Assembly (NCBI RefSeq): GCF_030269325.1
Contig: NZ_BSTD01000004.1
Coordinates: forward strand, 794,925-858,924
DNA from: Amycolatopsis sp. NBRC 101858
Lineage (GTDB): Bacteria; Actinomycetota; Actinomycetes; Mycobacteriales; Pseudonocardiaceae
Direction: 5' to 3'
DNA: 64,000 bases
Of the stretch, positions 25,031-33,812 are shown piece after piece. Numbering within the stretch: position 1 is the first letter of the stretch; each line of letters begins with the position of its first letter. Under the pieces are notes generated by a model. It was not told the DNA's origin and did no database searches. It was given only the letters and a program-made list of their open reading frames with translations. Made by a program: the position numbers and the translations under genes.

Positions 25031-26554
25031 CTAGGTGTAGGCCTTCGCCACGGTCCGCCCGTTGACCGTCCACAGAGGACTGGACGCGTCGGGCGGCCCG
25101 GGCAGGACGGTGCCGTCCGTGCAGGCGAACCGCGGGTCCGGGACCGCGTCGTCCGCGATGGCGGCGCACTGCAGGCCACCCTCCAGCGTGAGCAGGAACG
25201 GGTCGGCCGTCCCGCCGGGCTGCGGCGGGGACGGCAGGGCGCCGGCGTAGGTCAGCAGCACGGCCTTCGTCGCGGTGGCCGGGCAGACGACCCGGTTTCC
25301 GGTGACGGCGAAGCACGGGTCGTACGTGGTGGCGCCGCTCGTGCAGCGGTAGGCGTCGTGGCGGCCGGACACCGCCGAGACCGAGCCGCAGGTGCCGGTC
25401 GCCCGGCTCGTCGTGGCGCCGGTCCGCGCGCGGTACGCGACGGTCTGGGTGAACCGCTGCGAGCGGCTCGTGGTGATCGCGACCTCGAAGGCGGGGTTCG
25501 CCGGGGCGAGCCCGCTGGTCACCGCTCCGACCCCGGAGCCGAGGAACCGGCGCACGACGTCGCCGCCGTCCGGGTGGCAGGGGGTGAGCGCCGCCCACAC
25601 GGCGGTCGCCACTTCGGCGACCGGCCGGTCCGCGGTGTAGTGCGCGGCGCCGGCGTCCGCGGCGCAGGTCAGCACGCCGGGCGCCGGCTCGGGGGCGCCG
25701 GGCATCCCGAACAGCGCGGCGACGCGGTGCGCGGCCAGTGCCAGTGTCGTGCCGAGCCCGGGGCCGGGCTCGGCCTGGCCCTTGACCGTCGACGGCAGCT
25801 GGCCGAACGGGACGTCGTAGGTCACGCCGGAGCCGGGCCAGACCAGGTCGCGCTGGCGCGGGCGGCCGAACAGCTGCACGGCGGACGTGCTCGCCGCGGC
25901 GGTCCGGGCGGTGGGTTCGGGCCAGCCGGGCGGCGGGGCGAGCCGGTAGGGGACGCGCGCGCTGGACGTCAGGGTGAGGCCCGCGCGACCGTTGCCGGCG
26001 GTGACGCAGGGGGAGAGGGGCGTCGCCGGATCGGGCACGGCGAGCCCGACGGTGGTGCCGCCGGAGCTGGCCGCCCGCCCGGCGCAGGCGGGTCGCGGGG
26101 CCGGGTCCGGCACGACGTCGCGGCCGAGCGCGGCGAAGTCGAAGAGCCCGCCCCAGAAGGCGCCCGGCCGGGTCAGGTCCGCGACGATGCTCCGGGCCCC
26201 GGCGTCGTAGGCGGCCGGGACGAGCCGGGTGGCGGTGACGACGACGGGCGCGAACCCGGCCGGCGGCGCGGCGGGGACGGGGATCCGCACCCGCAGCGTC
26301 GAGCCGCCGTCGAAGCTCAGCTCGGCCCCACCGCCGACCCGCCGGGTGAAGGCGGCGGCGACCCCGGGTTCCGGCGCGGGCCCGACGGAGACCCGAGTGC
26401 CGGCGGGAGCATCGACCTCGATCCCGGCAACGGTGACCGTCCCACCCGGACCGCCCGCGAACCGCTGCTGCACCAGGACTCCGGCGCCGCCCAGCAGCAG
26501 GACGAGCACGGCCGCCGCGAGCGCGAGCCGGGCGGGCCGGTCGTTCGTGGCCAT
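25031..26554 (-). CDS. Large membrane-anchored extracytoplasmic protein of unknown function
   Basis: 507 residues from an ATG preceded by GGGAGG. Residues 7-28 are a single hydrophobic segment (ARLALAAAVLVLLLGG), probably an uncleaved anchor or signal peptide. The rest is rich in Ala, Gly, Pro and Thr with about ten cysteines spread over the C-terminal two thirds (for example RATGTCGS, YRCTSGATTYDPCF, RVVCPATAT), suggesting disulfides outside the cell. No known domain recognised. Its TAG stop lies in the CTAG copy at the right edge of the IS remnant. Confidence 0.75.
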   Translation of the reverse strand: MATNDRPARLALAAAVLVLLLGGAGVLVQQRFAGGPGGTVTVAGIEVDAPAGTRVSVGPAPEPGVAAAFTRRVGGGAELSFDGGSTLRVRIPVPAAPPAGFAPVVVTATRLVPAAYDAGARSIVADLTRPGAFWGGLFDFAALGRDVVPDPAPRPACAGRAASSGGTTVGLAVPDPATPLSPCVTAGNGRAGLTLTSSARVPYRLAPPPGWPEPTARTAAASTSAVQLFGRPRQRDLVWPGSGVTYDVPFGQLPSTVKGQAEPGPGLGTTLALAAHRVAALFGMPGAPEPAPGVLTCAADAGAAHYTADRPVAEVATAVWAALTPCHPDGGDVVRRFLGSGVGAVTSGLAPANPAFEVAITTSRSQRFTQTVAYRARTGATTSRATGTCGSVSAVSGRHDAYRCTSGATTYDPCFAVTGNRVVCPATATKAVLLTYAGALPSPPQPGGTADPFLLTLEGGLQCAAIADDAVPDPRFACTDGTVLPGPPDASSPLWTVNGRTVAKAYT

Positions 26555-26652
26555 CGAAGCCTCCCAGAACACTTACTCTCGCTAGTCACCGGGCAAGTCG
26601 TGGTCGTTAGCCATCGTGGCCCAACCGTGACGGCCGAGCTTAGGCTGGCGAG

Positions 26653-26835
26653 GTGGCCGAGCTGGCTCAGGTGACCGTCGCGGTGCCGCGAGCGCCGCCG
26701 GCCGATCCCGCCATGGCCGGCTTCGAGAACGCCTTCGACGCCGTCGCGCGGCTCGCCGAAGCCGCCCCGGGCTTCGTCTGGCGGCTGAGTACCGGCGGTC
26801 ACGCCGCCGCTGCTCCGCCGGTTCACCGTGGACGG
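26653..26835 (+). pseudogene. N-terminal fragment of a DUF3291-like protein
   Basis: From GTG 26653 the translation AELAQVTVAVPRAP, MAGFENAFDAVARLAE and APGFVWRLST resembles the first 50 residues of DUF3291 proteins. After about GGHAAAAPPVH the frame loses similarity and runs into the promoter region of the next gene. About two thirds of the domain is missing, so this is a truncated remnant. Confidence 0.55.
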
Positions 26836-26891
26836 ACGCCGCGCTCGGTAATCGGTCGCCGCCCGTGCGCCCGTCTGGCACCATCGGTGCC

Positions 26892-27806
26892 GTGCGCCCG
26901 GTCGAGATCGCCTGCGACGAGTCGGGCTCCGAGGGCGAAAACCTCGTCGGCGGCGAAACCGATGTCTTCGCCCACGCCGGGGTCCGGCTGACGCCCGGGG
27001 AGGCGCGCGGCTGCGTCCAGGAGATCCGCGCCCGGATCGGCTCGCCCGCCGAGGAGTACAAGGCCAACCACCTGCTGCGCGGCAAGCACCGCGCCGTCCT
27101 CGAGTGGCTGCTCGACCCCGCCGGGCCGCTCGCCGGCCGCGGGCACGTGCACCTGACCGACAAGACCTTCTTCGCCGTGCGCGCCGCGGTCACGCTGCTG
27201 GCCGAGCACGGCACCGACGCCATGGCGCGCACCCTCCACCGCACCGGCCCCGCCGCCTTCGGGCCGGACCGCTGGGCCTACTTCCTCGCCGCGTTCACCA
27301 GCGTCCTGCGCCTGAAGCCCCGGCGCGGCGTGACGACGTCGCCGGAGGAGTTCTTCGCCCTGGCCGGACAACTCGCGAGCGACAGCGAGGCCGGCAGGAT
27401 CGTGCGGCAGCTGAGCGAAGGCGCCGACCGCGTGGCCGCCTACCGCGCGCGGCTGGCGAGCGACCCCGGTCTCGTCCCGGTGCTCGACCCGCTGGTGCCC
27501 GCGGTGATCCACACCGTCCGGCACTTCAGCGCGGACGGCACCCCGGTCGCCCTGGTCCACGACGAACAGCTCGCGCTCACCGGCGAGCGCGTGCTCCAGC
27601 TCAAGGTCACCCTCGGGCACCGGCTGGCCGGCGTCCGGTTCGTCGACTCGCGCTCCGACGCCCGCGTGCAGGTCGCCGACTTCCTCGCCGGCGTCGCCCG
27701 CCGGATCGCCTCGGACGCGCTGAACGGACGCGGCGACCCCCGGCTCACCGCCCTGCTGGAGTCCTTTGTGGACAAGGACTCCGTCTGGAACGGGCTCAGC
27801 AGCTGA
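26892..27806 (+). CDS. DUF3800-like protein
   Basis: 304 residues from GTG 26892. The start IACDESGSEGEN has the DESG motif of DUF3800, an RNase H-like fold often found near mobile elements and defence loci, and the C-terminal SRSDARVQVADFLAGVARR carries the second acidic site typical of the family. Nuclease activity is possible but not shown. Its last 11 bases overlap the convergent kinase gene. It sits beside an IS remnant and pseudogenes, in line with an accessory region. Confidence 0.75.
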   Translation: MRPVEIACDESGSEGENLVGGETDVFAHAGVRLTPGEARGCVQEIRARIGSPAEEYKANHLLRGKHRAVLEWLLDPAGPLAGRGHVHLTDKTFFAVRAAVTLLAEHGTDAMARTLHRTGPAAFGPDRWAYFLAAFTSVLRLKPRRGVTTSPEEFFALAGQLASDSEAGRIVRQLSEGADRVAAYRARLASDPGLVPVLDPLVPAVIHTVRHFSADGTPVALVHDEQLALTGERVLQLKVTLGHRLAGVRFVDSRSDARVQVADFLAGVARRIASDALNGRGDPRLTALLESFVDKDSVWNGLSS

Positions 27807-29235
27807 CGACCTGCGCCGGTGACGTCGTGTTGTCCAGCCGCTTGACGTACGCGCTCCCGCTGCGCCGCGCACACGCGGACTCCTTGGCGGCGAACGGCCC
27901 GTCGTAGACCGCGTACACGTCGGCGCCGTTCACCTGCTGCCGCAGCGAGCCGCAGCCGGTGGTCGGCGTGTGCAGGTACCGCGCGCCCGGGTGGGCGGTC
28001 AGGAACCCCTGGACCTCCGTGCGGTACCGGGCCGGCGTGATGGACGAGCCGAGCACGACGACGTACGAGCCGTCGCACGCCGGCGTGCTCATCGGGGTCG
28101 TCAAGCCGAGGTCGGCGCTGCTCGCCACGGTCGTCCGGACGCTCACCTGCGTCGTCGTGACCGGCGGCGCGGTCACCGGCGGGGCCGTCACCGGTGGCGC
28201 GGCGGCGGACGAAGAGGTCGAAGCCGTCGGTGTCGGCTGGGCCCGCGTCGAGGGCTTCAAGATCGTGAACCACCCGATGACACCGAGCAGCGCGAGCAGC
28301 GCCACGCCGGCGACCAGCCACGGCGCCTTCGACGGCCGGCGGGGCACCTCGGTGACGGCCGGGGCCACGCGGGTGGCCTGCCGGGTCGGGGGAGCGGCGG
28401 GGTGGACCGGGCTGGTGCCGCCGAGCGCCGCCCGGGCGGCGTCCGTCAGCTCGGTGACGCTGCCGAAGCGCTCGTCGGGGTTCTTGGCCATGCCCCGCGC
28501 GATCACGGCGTCGAACGCGGCGGGCAGCCCGGGCCGCAGCGTGCTCGGGCGCGGCGGCGGCTGGTGCAGGTGCGCGCCGATCAGCGACGCGGCCGTCGTC
28601 GCCGGGAACGGCTTGCTGCCGGTCAGGCACTGGTGCAGCACGCAGGCCAGCGAATAGACGTCGACGCGGTGGTCCACCGGCGCGTCGGTGAAGCGCTCGG
28701 GTGCCATGTAGTCGAGCGTCCCGACGGCGCCGCCGGTGGCCGTGAGCCCGGTGCTGGGCCCGGCCGCGCGGGCGATGCCGAAGTCCACCAGGTAGGCGAA
28801 CCCGGTGGCGCCGACCAGCACGTTCGACGGCTTGACGTCCCGGTGCACCAGCCCCTCGGCGTGCGCGGCGGCCAGGGCCTGGGCGACCTGGCCGACGACG
28901 TCGACCGCCTGGGTCGCGGCCAGCGCCCCACCGGCGGACAGTCGGGAGCCGAGGTCGTCGCCGTCGACCAGGCGCATGTCGAGGTAGAGCCGCCCGTCGA
29001 TCTCGCCGTAGGCGTGGATCGGGATCACGTGCGGCTCGCGCAGCCGCGCCACCGCGTGGGCCTCCCGGCGGAACCGTTCCTGGAACTCGTGGTCGGCCGC
29101 GAAGTCCGGCGACAGCAGCTTCAGCGCCACCACGCGGTCGTGGCGCGTGTCGTAGGCGCGGTGGACCTCGCCCATGCCGCCACGCGCGATCAGTGACTCG
29201 ATCCGGTACGGCCCGAACTGCCAGCTCACGCTCAT
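27796..29235 (-). CDS. PknB-type serine/threonine protein kinase with extracellular domain
   Basis: 479 residues. The kinase domain covers about 8-270: glycine loop ARGGMGEV, Lys in VVALKLL, catalytic HRDVKPSN, DFGIA and YMAPERF. A basic and Pro-rich linker leads to one membrane helix (WLVAGVALLALLGVIGWF, about 315-332), a Thr/Pro/Val-rich spacer with repeated APPVT, and an extracellular domain of about 100 residues with four cysteines and YVVVLGSSI. No PASTA repeats. GGAGGG directly abuts ATG 29235, so GTG 29229, six bases further on, may be the real start. Confidence 0.92.
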   Translation of the reverse strand: MSVSWQFGPYRIESLIARGGMGEVHRAYDTRHDRVVALKLLSPDFAADHEFQERFRREAHAVARLREPHVIPIHAYGEIDGRLYLDMRLVDGDDLGSRLSAGGALAATQAVDVVGQVAQALAAAHAEGLVHRDVKPSNVLVGATGFAYLVDFGIARAAGPSTGLTATGGAVGTLDYMAPERFTDAPVDHRVDVYSLACVLHQCLTGSKPFPATTAASLIGAHLHQPPPRPSTLRPGLPAAFDAVIARGMAKNPDERFGSVTELTDAARAALGGTSPVHPAAPPTRQATRVAPAVTEVPRRPSKAPWLVAGVALLALLGVIGWFTILKPSTRAQPTPTASTSSSAAAPPVTAPPVTAPPVTTTQVSVRTTVASSADLGLTTPMSTPACDGSYVVVLGSSITPARYRTEVQGFLTAHPGARYLHTPTTGCGSLRQQVNGADVYAVYDGPFAAKESACARRSGSAYVKRLDNTTSPAQVVSC

Positions 29236-29279
29236 CCCTCCGCCGACACCGGGAAGTCTGCCTCATCCAGCGTGGCGTT

Positions 29280-30023
29280 ACGCAGCGGATCAGTGCGACC
29301 GGGCGCGACGTCCGTGAGCTGCGGGAACGGCTCGACCTCGACTCCGGCTACCTGAGCCGGCTGCTGCGCGGGCCGGAACGCGACGGCCTGGTGCGCGTCG
29401 AGCCGAGCGCCGCGGACGGCCGCGTCCGCACCGCCCGGCTGACGGCGGCCGGGCAGGCCGAACGCGCCGAGCTCGGCCAGCTCTCCGACGCCGCGGCCGC
29501 CGAGCTCCTCGCCCCGCTGTCGGGTGGGCAGCGCCCCGGCTCGTCACCGCGACGGCCGAGGTCGAGCGGCTCCTGACGGCGTCGGCGGTCGACGTCGCGC
29601 CGTGCCCGCCCGGTTCTGCCTGCGCGCCTACTTCACCGAGCCGGCCCGGCGGTTGACGGCGGGTTCGGCCCCGGGCTCAGCACCTCCGCGGGAGACGCCG
29701 AAATGACCTCGCCCGCCGGGGTCCTGCTGGTGGCGACGCTGCACGGCGAGCCGGTCGGCTGCGGCGCGCTGAAGTTCCACGGCACCGCGCCCGCCGAGGT
29801 CAAGCGGATGTGGGTGGCGCCCTCGGCGCGCGGTCTCGGGCTGGGCCGCCGGCTGCTGGCCGAGCTGGAGGCGCACGCGGCCGGCCTGGGCGTCCCCGCG
29901 CTGAAGCTGGAGACGAACCGCGCGCTCGGCGAAGCGATCGGCCTGTACCGCGCGGCGGGGTCCCGCGAGATCACGCCCTTCAACGACGAGCACTGGTTCG
30001 AGAAGCGGCTCCCCACCCGGTGA
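29280..30023 (+). pseudogene. MarR-GNAT fusion protein, frameshifted
   Basis: The pieces are a winged-helix part (ELRERLDLDSGYLSRLLRG, DGLVRVEPSAADGR), a short linker piece (LVTATAEVERLL) in a second frame, CLRAYFTEPARR in a third frame, and a GNAT domain (VLLVATLHGEPVGCGALKFHG, MWVAPSARGLGLGRRLLAE, NDEHWFEKRL). This is the order of actinobacterial MarR/GNAT two-domain proteins. At least three indels separate the pieces and the N-terminus of MarR is missing. The GNAT part alone is open from ATG 29703 (106 residues) and might still be made. Confidence 0.75.
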
Positions 30024-30030
30024 ACGGCCG

Positions 30031-30483
30031 CTACCGCGGGGTGCCGAAGTCCTGGGTCCAGTAGGCCTTCCGCGCCGAGTCGACGGTGTAGCCGACGCCC
30101 AGCTCGGTCAGCCGGCAGTCGAGGATGTTCGCCTTGTGCACCGGGCTGTGCATCCACGCGTCGACGACGGCCTCGGGCGTGCGCTGCCCGGCGGCGATGT
30201 TCTCCGCCCAGCGCTGCCACCGGTACCCGGCCGCGGAAATCCGGGCCGAGGGGTCCTCGCCGGCCCGCCCGGTATGGCTGAAGTACCGGTAGCGCGCCAT
30301 TTCGCTGGTGTGCGCGTCGGCCGCGTCGGCGAGCTGCGTGCTGGCGGCGAGCGGCCCGCAGCCGTTCTGGACGCGCTGCACGTTGGTGAGCTGCAGGACC
30401 TGCGCGGGGTAGGACCCCGCGGCCCCGCCGGCGGCGGGGACCGGCGCGAGCAGCGTCAGCACGGCGGCGATTTCGAGCAACAT
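30031..30483 (-). CDS. Secreted CAP (SCP/PR1) domain protein
   Basis: 150 residues from an ATG with GAGGAGG before it. Residues 1-25 form a signal peptide (LLEIAAVLTLLAPVPAAGG). The CAP domain shows NVQRVQNGCGPLAAS, AHTSEMARYRYFSHTGRAG, AENIAAGQRTPEAVVDAWMHS and HKANILDCRLTELGVGY, including the two His and acidic residues of the family cavity. CAP proteins are secreted and bind lipids or the cell wall. It is divergent from the sirtuin gene across a 220-base gap without clear sites. Confidence 0.9.
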   Translation of the reverse strand: MLLEIAAVLTLLAPVPAAGGAAGSYPAQVLQLTNVQRVQNGCGPLAASTQLADAADAHTSEMARYRYFSHTGRAGEDPSARISAAGYRWQRWAENIAAGQRTPEAVVDAWMHSPVHKANILDCRLTELGVGYTVDSARKAYWTQDFGTPR

Positions 30484-30691
30484 CACGACCTCCTCGAGGA
30501 GCGTTTTCTCCGACATTCGAAAATGGCACGGGTGCCGGGTGGTGAAACTTGCCTGAGTGAGCGAAACAGCTGGTACGGAGGGTGTGCCCGAGGACGTCGA
30601 TTCACCGGGAATCGCGTTTTCGGCACCGGAAGTGGAGATTTCCGGGAATGGCCGCGAACGCGCTGTCGCGGCACGTGCAGGCTCATGTGCG

Positions 30692-30697
30692 TACCCT
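30692..30697 (+). promoter_or_regulatory. Candidate -10 box of a leaderless sirtuin mRNA
   Basis: TACCCT ends six bases before GTG 30704, the spacing expected if transcription starts at the start codon. There is no ribosome-binding site before that GTG, which supports a leaderless mRNA. Confidence 0.45.
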
Positions 30698-30703
30698 GAT
30701 CTG

Positions 30704-31609
30704 GTGCGGACCCGCCCCACCCTGACCTGGACGTCCCCGGACGCGCCGCTGCCCCGGACGGCGAGCCTCGACGAGCTCGCGAGCGTCGTCGCGCGTGGGC
30801 GCGTCGCCGTGCTCAGCGGGGCCGGGCTCTCGACCGAGTCCGGGATCCCCGACTACCGCGGCGAAACCGGCAGCCTGCGCCGGCACACGCCGATGACCTA
30901 CGACGAGTTCGTCACCAGCGCCGAGGGCCGGCAGCGGTACTGGGCGCGCAGTCACCTCGGGTGGCGCACCATCGCCCGCGCCGACCCCAACGACGGCCAC
31001 CGCGCGGTCACCGCCCTGCGCGACGGCGGGTACCTCGCCGGCGTCATCACGCAGAACGTCGACGGCCTGCACCAGGCGGCCGGTACCGCGGACGCCGTCG
31101 AGCTGCACGGCAGCCTCGACCGCGTGATCTGCCTGGACTGCCGCCGCACCGGCCCGCGCGCCGAGCTGGACCGGCGGCTGCGCGCGGCCAACCCGGACTT
31201 CGAGGGCGCGGCCACCCGGATCAACCCGGACGGCGACGTCGAGCTGCCCGAGGACGTCGTGCGCCGGTTCACCCCGGTGCCGTGCGCGGACTGCGCCGGC
31301 GTGCTCAAGCCGGACGTCGTGTTCTTCGGCGAGAACGTGCCGCGGCCCCGCGTCGAGCAGTGCTACCGCCTGGTCGACGAGGCCGCCGCGCTGCTGGTGC
31401 TGGGGTCGTCCCTGACGGTGATGTCGGGCCTGCGCTTCGTCCGCCACGCGGCGGCCGCGGGCAAGCCGGTGGTGATCGTCAACCACGGCGAGACCCGCGG
31501 CGACCGGTACGCCGCCGTGCGCGTCGACCTGCCCCTCGGGCGAGCGCTGACCGAACTGGCCGAGCGCCTGGGCTGCGCCGTCAGCGAGGATCGCGGCCGA
31601 AGCGCGTGA
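30704..31609 (+). CDS. Sir2-family NAD-dependent protein deacylase
   Basis: 301 residues. NAD-binding GAGLSTESGIPDYRG (about 44-58), TQNVDGLH (about 120-127), the catalytic His in ELHGSLD and a zinc site of two CxxC pairs (CLDC and CADC). VVFFGENVP and LGSSLTVMSG complete the fold. It resembles the SIRT4-like class. It removes acyl groups from lysines in the cytoplasm. The GTG start is 6 bases from a TACCCT box. Its last 29 bases overlap the convergent gene. Confidence 0.93.
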   Translation: MRTRPTLTWTSPDAPLPRTASLDELASVVARGRVAVLSGAGLSTESGIPDYRGETGSLRRHTPMTYDEFVTSAEGRQRYWARSHLGWRTIARADPNDGHRAVTALRDGGYLAGVITQNVDGLHQAAGTADAVELHGSLDRVICLDCRRTGPRAELDRRLRAANPDFEGAATRINPDGDVELPEDVVRRFTPVPCADCAGVLKPDVVFFGENVPRPRVEQCYRLVDEAAALLVLGSSLTVMSGLRFVRHAAAAGKPVVIVNHGETRGDRYAAVRVDLPLGRALTELAERLGCAVSEDRGRSA

Positions 31610-32147
31610 GCAGCCGGTCCTGCCGCGACGCGCCCGGAGCGGTCGGCGGCGCGTCGGCGAACACACGCGGGTTCAGGGCCAGTCCCGCGAAGATGTCGTC
31701 GTAGCTCTCGTCGATCCACGCGACGAGCCCGGGATCGAGGGCGTCGTCGGCGCCGAGAGCTCGGGCGAGGTCCCAGGTGTGCACGGTGCTGTCGGCGGTG
31801 CGGACGGCCAGCGCGCGCCGTCCGGTCAGCTTGCCCAGCGGGTAGTCGACGACGCGGTCCAGCGCGCCTGTCTCGGCGAAGGCCGCCGCGCAGGCCCGGA
31901 CCGACGCGGTGAACGCCGCCACCGGGTCGTCGCCGAGGGCGTCGTCGTCGCGGGCGGCCAGGAACTCCTCGCGGGTGGCGCCGCGCAGGAGCCCGACGTA
32001 GTTGAGGTTGCCGCGGGTCATGTGGTTCACCAGCGCCCGGATGTCCCATTCGGTGCACGGGGTCGGGGCGTGCCAGCCGTCGGGCGGTACCGCGCGCAGG
32101 TGGTGCTCGAAGCCGTTGCTCGCGAGCAGGAAGCGGTCGAGGGGCAT
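31581..32147 (-). CDS. TIGR03086-type protein, mycothiol-dependent isomerase-like (DinB fold)
   Basis: 188 residues. CTEWDIRALVNHMTRGN near residue 31 contains the metal-binding His of the MDMPI/DinB-like fold; STVHTWDLARALGAD near 118 gives the other. Members with known roles are mycothiol-dependent, such as maleylpyruvate isomerase; this one is uncharacterised. ATG 32147 was chosen at the conserved MPLDRF; a GTG nine bases upstream is also possible. Confidence 0.8.
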   Translation of the reverse strand: MPLDRFLLASNGFEHHLRAVPPDGWHAPTPCTEWDIRALVNHMTRGNLNYVGLLRGATREEFLAARDDDALGDDPVAAFTASVRACAAAFAETGALDRVVDYPLGKLTGRRALAVRTADSTVHTWDLARALGADDALDPGLVAWIDESYDDIFAGLALNPRVFADAPPTAPGASRQDRLLTRFGRDPR

Positions 32148-32306
32148 GGCGTCCACTGTGGCCCGGCCCGCGGTGCGGCGCAGGCGGGTTTCGGACACCG
32201 TGGACGAGCCGGCCCGGGCAGGTTGGGGGAAACGAGCCCGGACCGGCTCTGCGACGGACCTCCACAGCCGGTCGTTGTTCACAAGACGCGGCGGCCGCGC
32301 CCGTCG

Positions 32307-32762
32307 TTACACCGACTGCAAACCCGTCCACGACCAGCGCGGCATCGCCAGCCCGCCGGGCACGTCGGTGGCCGGACCCGGGTAGGTGAGCACCTCGGCC
32401 ACCGCCCATTCCATGTAGGACCGCAGCGCCGCGCGGAACTCCGGATCGGCGGGCAGGCCGGCGTCGTCGGCGGCGCGCACGAAGCACTCGACGAACCGGC
32501 GGCCGAGGTCGCTCATGTCACCGTTGCCCGCGTGCATGCGCAGCATCGCCGAGTGGTCGCTGCACTCCTCGGAGAACCGCGGCGGCCCGCCCAGCACCTC
32601 GGCCCAGTACCGGGCCAGCCGGTCGACGTGCTGCGGGTGCTGCCCCGGGTGCGAGAACGGGTGGTTCAGCTCGGGGTCGGCCAGGCAGCGCTCGTGGTGG
32701 GCGGCGGCCAGCGCGCGGAACGCGGGGTCGCCGCCGGCGAATTCGTACAGCGTCGGGCGCAT
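32307..32762 (-). CDS. Truncated hemoglobin, group II (GlbO-like)
   Basis: 151 residues. The sequence LYEFAGGDPAFRALAAAHHERCLADPELNHPF carries the B and C helices. The proximal His lies in the E-F region near HPQHVDRLARYWAEVLGGP or SDHSAMLRMH, and a Trp in MEWAVAEVL matches group II. The family binds oxygen or NO. It is a single cytoplasmic domain, separated by 40 bases from the end of the oxidoreductase gene, transcribed in the same direction. Confidence 0.88.
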   Translation of the reverse strand: MRPTLYEFAGGDPAFRALAAAHHERCLADPELNHPFSHPGQHPQHVDRLARYWAEVLGGPPRFSEECSDHSAMLRMHAGNGDMSDLGRRFVECFVRAADDAGLPADPEFRAALRSYMEWAVAEVLTYPGPATDVPGGLAMPRWSWTGLQSV

Positions 32763-32802
32763 CCGCCGAGCCTGGCACGGCCGGGCGCCGAACGCCAGGA
32801 CG

Positions 32803-33735
32803 TCAGCGCGCCGCCGCGGCCGCGCGCTCGGCTTGCGGGGTGAAGCCGCCGAACGCGTCGACCGCCCGCCGGACGTCCTCGGTCACCAGGTCGTGGTTCA
32901 GCGCACCGCCGGCGGCCGCACCCTGGGCCGCGGCGACGATGACGGTCGCCCGCGCGTCGACGACGTTCCCGGCCGCCCACACGCCCGGCACGTTCGTCTT
33001 GCCCATCGCGTCGGTCTCTTCGTAGCCGAGCCCGCGGACGAGCTCGTCGTGCGGGACGGTCTGCGTCCGGAGGAACAGCGCCACCCGCGGCACGAACCGC
33101 GCGCCGACCTCGAGCCCGGTGAGATGGCCGGCTTCGCGCCGCAGGGCCGTGACGGTCCCGTCGACGACCTCGATGCCCCGCGCGCCGAGCCGTTCGCGGT
33201 CCTCTTCGGACGGTGGCGCGGTGTGGGCGAAGTAGACGACGTCCGGCGACCACTGGCGCACCAGCAGCGCGTGCTCGACGCTCGCGGGTTCGGTGCCGAG
33301 CACGCCGAGCGGCCGGTCGCGGACCTCGTAGCCGTGGCAATACGGGCAGGTCACCGCGTCGGTGCCCCAGCTTTCGCGCAGGCCCGGGATGTCCGGCAGG
33401 TCGTCGTGGACGCCGGTCGCGAGCAGGACGCGCCGGGCGGTCAGCTCCCGGCCGCTCGCGAGCCGCGCGGTGAAGCCGGGTTCGAGCGCGCTCACCTGGT
33501 CTTCGAGGACCTCGACGCCGTAGCCGGCGAGCTCTTCGCGGCCGATCTTGAGCAGTTCGGACGGGGGCAGGCCGTCGCGGGAGAGGAAGCCGTGCATGTG
33601 CTCGGCGGGGGCGTTGCGGGGCGAGCCGCCGTCGACGACCACGACGCGCCGCCGCGCGCGGCCCAGCATCAGTGCGGCGTTCAGGCCCGCGGCGCCGCCT
33701 CCCACCACCAGGACGTCATAGCTGTTTTCGGTCAT
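32803..33735 (-). CDS. Thioredoxin reductase-like FAD/NAD(P)-dependent oxidoreductase
   Basis: 310 residues. FAD-binding VVGGGAAGLNAAL at residue 9, active-site CPYC in TCPYCHGYEV near 133, and the C-terminal FAD contact near NVPGVWAAGNVVDARATVIVAAAQGAAAG. The CPYC and TrxR fold are as in bacterial low-molecular-weight thioredoxin reductase-like proteins paired with XRE-cupin regulators, and in the gliotoxin oxidase class. No thioredoxin gene is adjacent, so the substrate is unknown. It diverges from its likely regulator 77 bases away. Confidence 0.88.
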   Translation of the reverse strand: MTENSYDVLVVGGGAAGLNAALMLGRARRRVVVVDGGSPRNAPAEHMHGFLSRDGLPPSELLKIGREELAGYGVEVLEDQVSALEPGFTARLASGRELTARRVLLATGVHDDLPDIPGLRESWGTDAVTCPYCHGYEVRDRPLGVLGTEPASVEHALLVRQWSPDVVYFAHTAPPSEEDRERLGARGIEVVDGTVTALRREAGHLTGLEVGARFVPRVALFLRTQTVPHDELVRGLGYEETDAMGKTNVPGVWAAGNVVDARATVIVAAAQGAAAGGALNHDLVTEDVRRAVDAFGGFTPQAERAAAAAR

Positions 33736-33768
33736 GCCGCCACCCTGCGCCCGGTGTCGCGGATCCGA

Positions 33769-33780
33769 CAACAAATGTTG
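33769..33780. promoter_or_regulatory. Inverted repeat in the oxidoreductase/regulator promoter region
   Basis: CAACA-AA-TGTTG lies in the 77-base gap between the divergent genes. It is the only AT-containing dyad there and a plausible operator of the XRE-cupin regulator. Confidence 0.45.
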
Positions 33781-33812
33781 CCATTTTCGGGACAAGCGCG
33801 TTTCCTGGAGCG

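Noticed and set aside
29703..30023. Stand-alone GNAT gene as an intact unit
   Set aside because: It is open from an ATG but lacks a ribosome-binding site and continues the remains of a MarR-GNAT fusion, so it is listed within the pseudogene.
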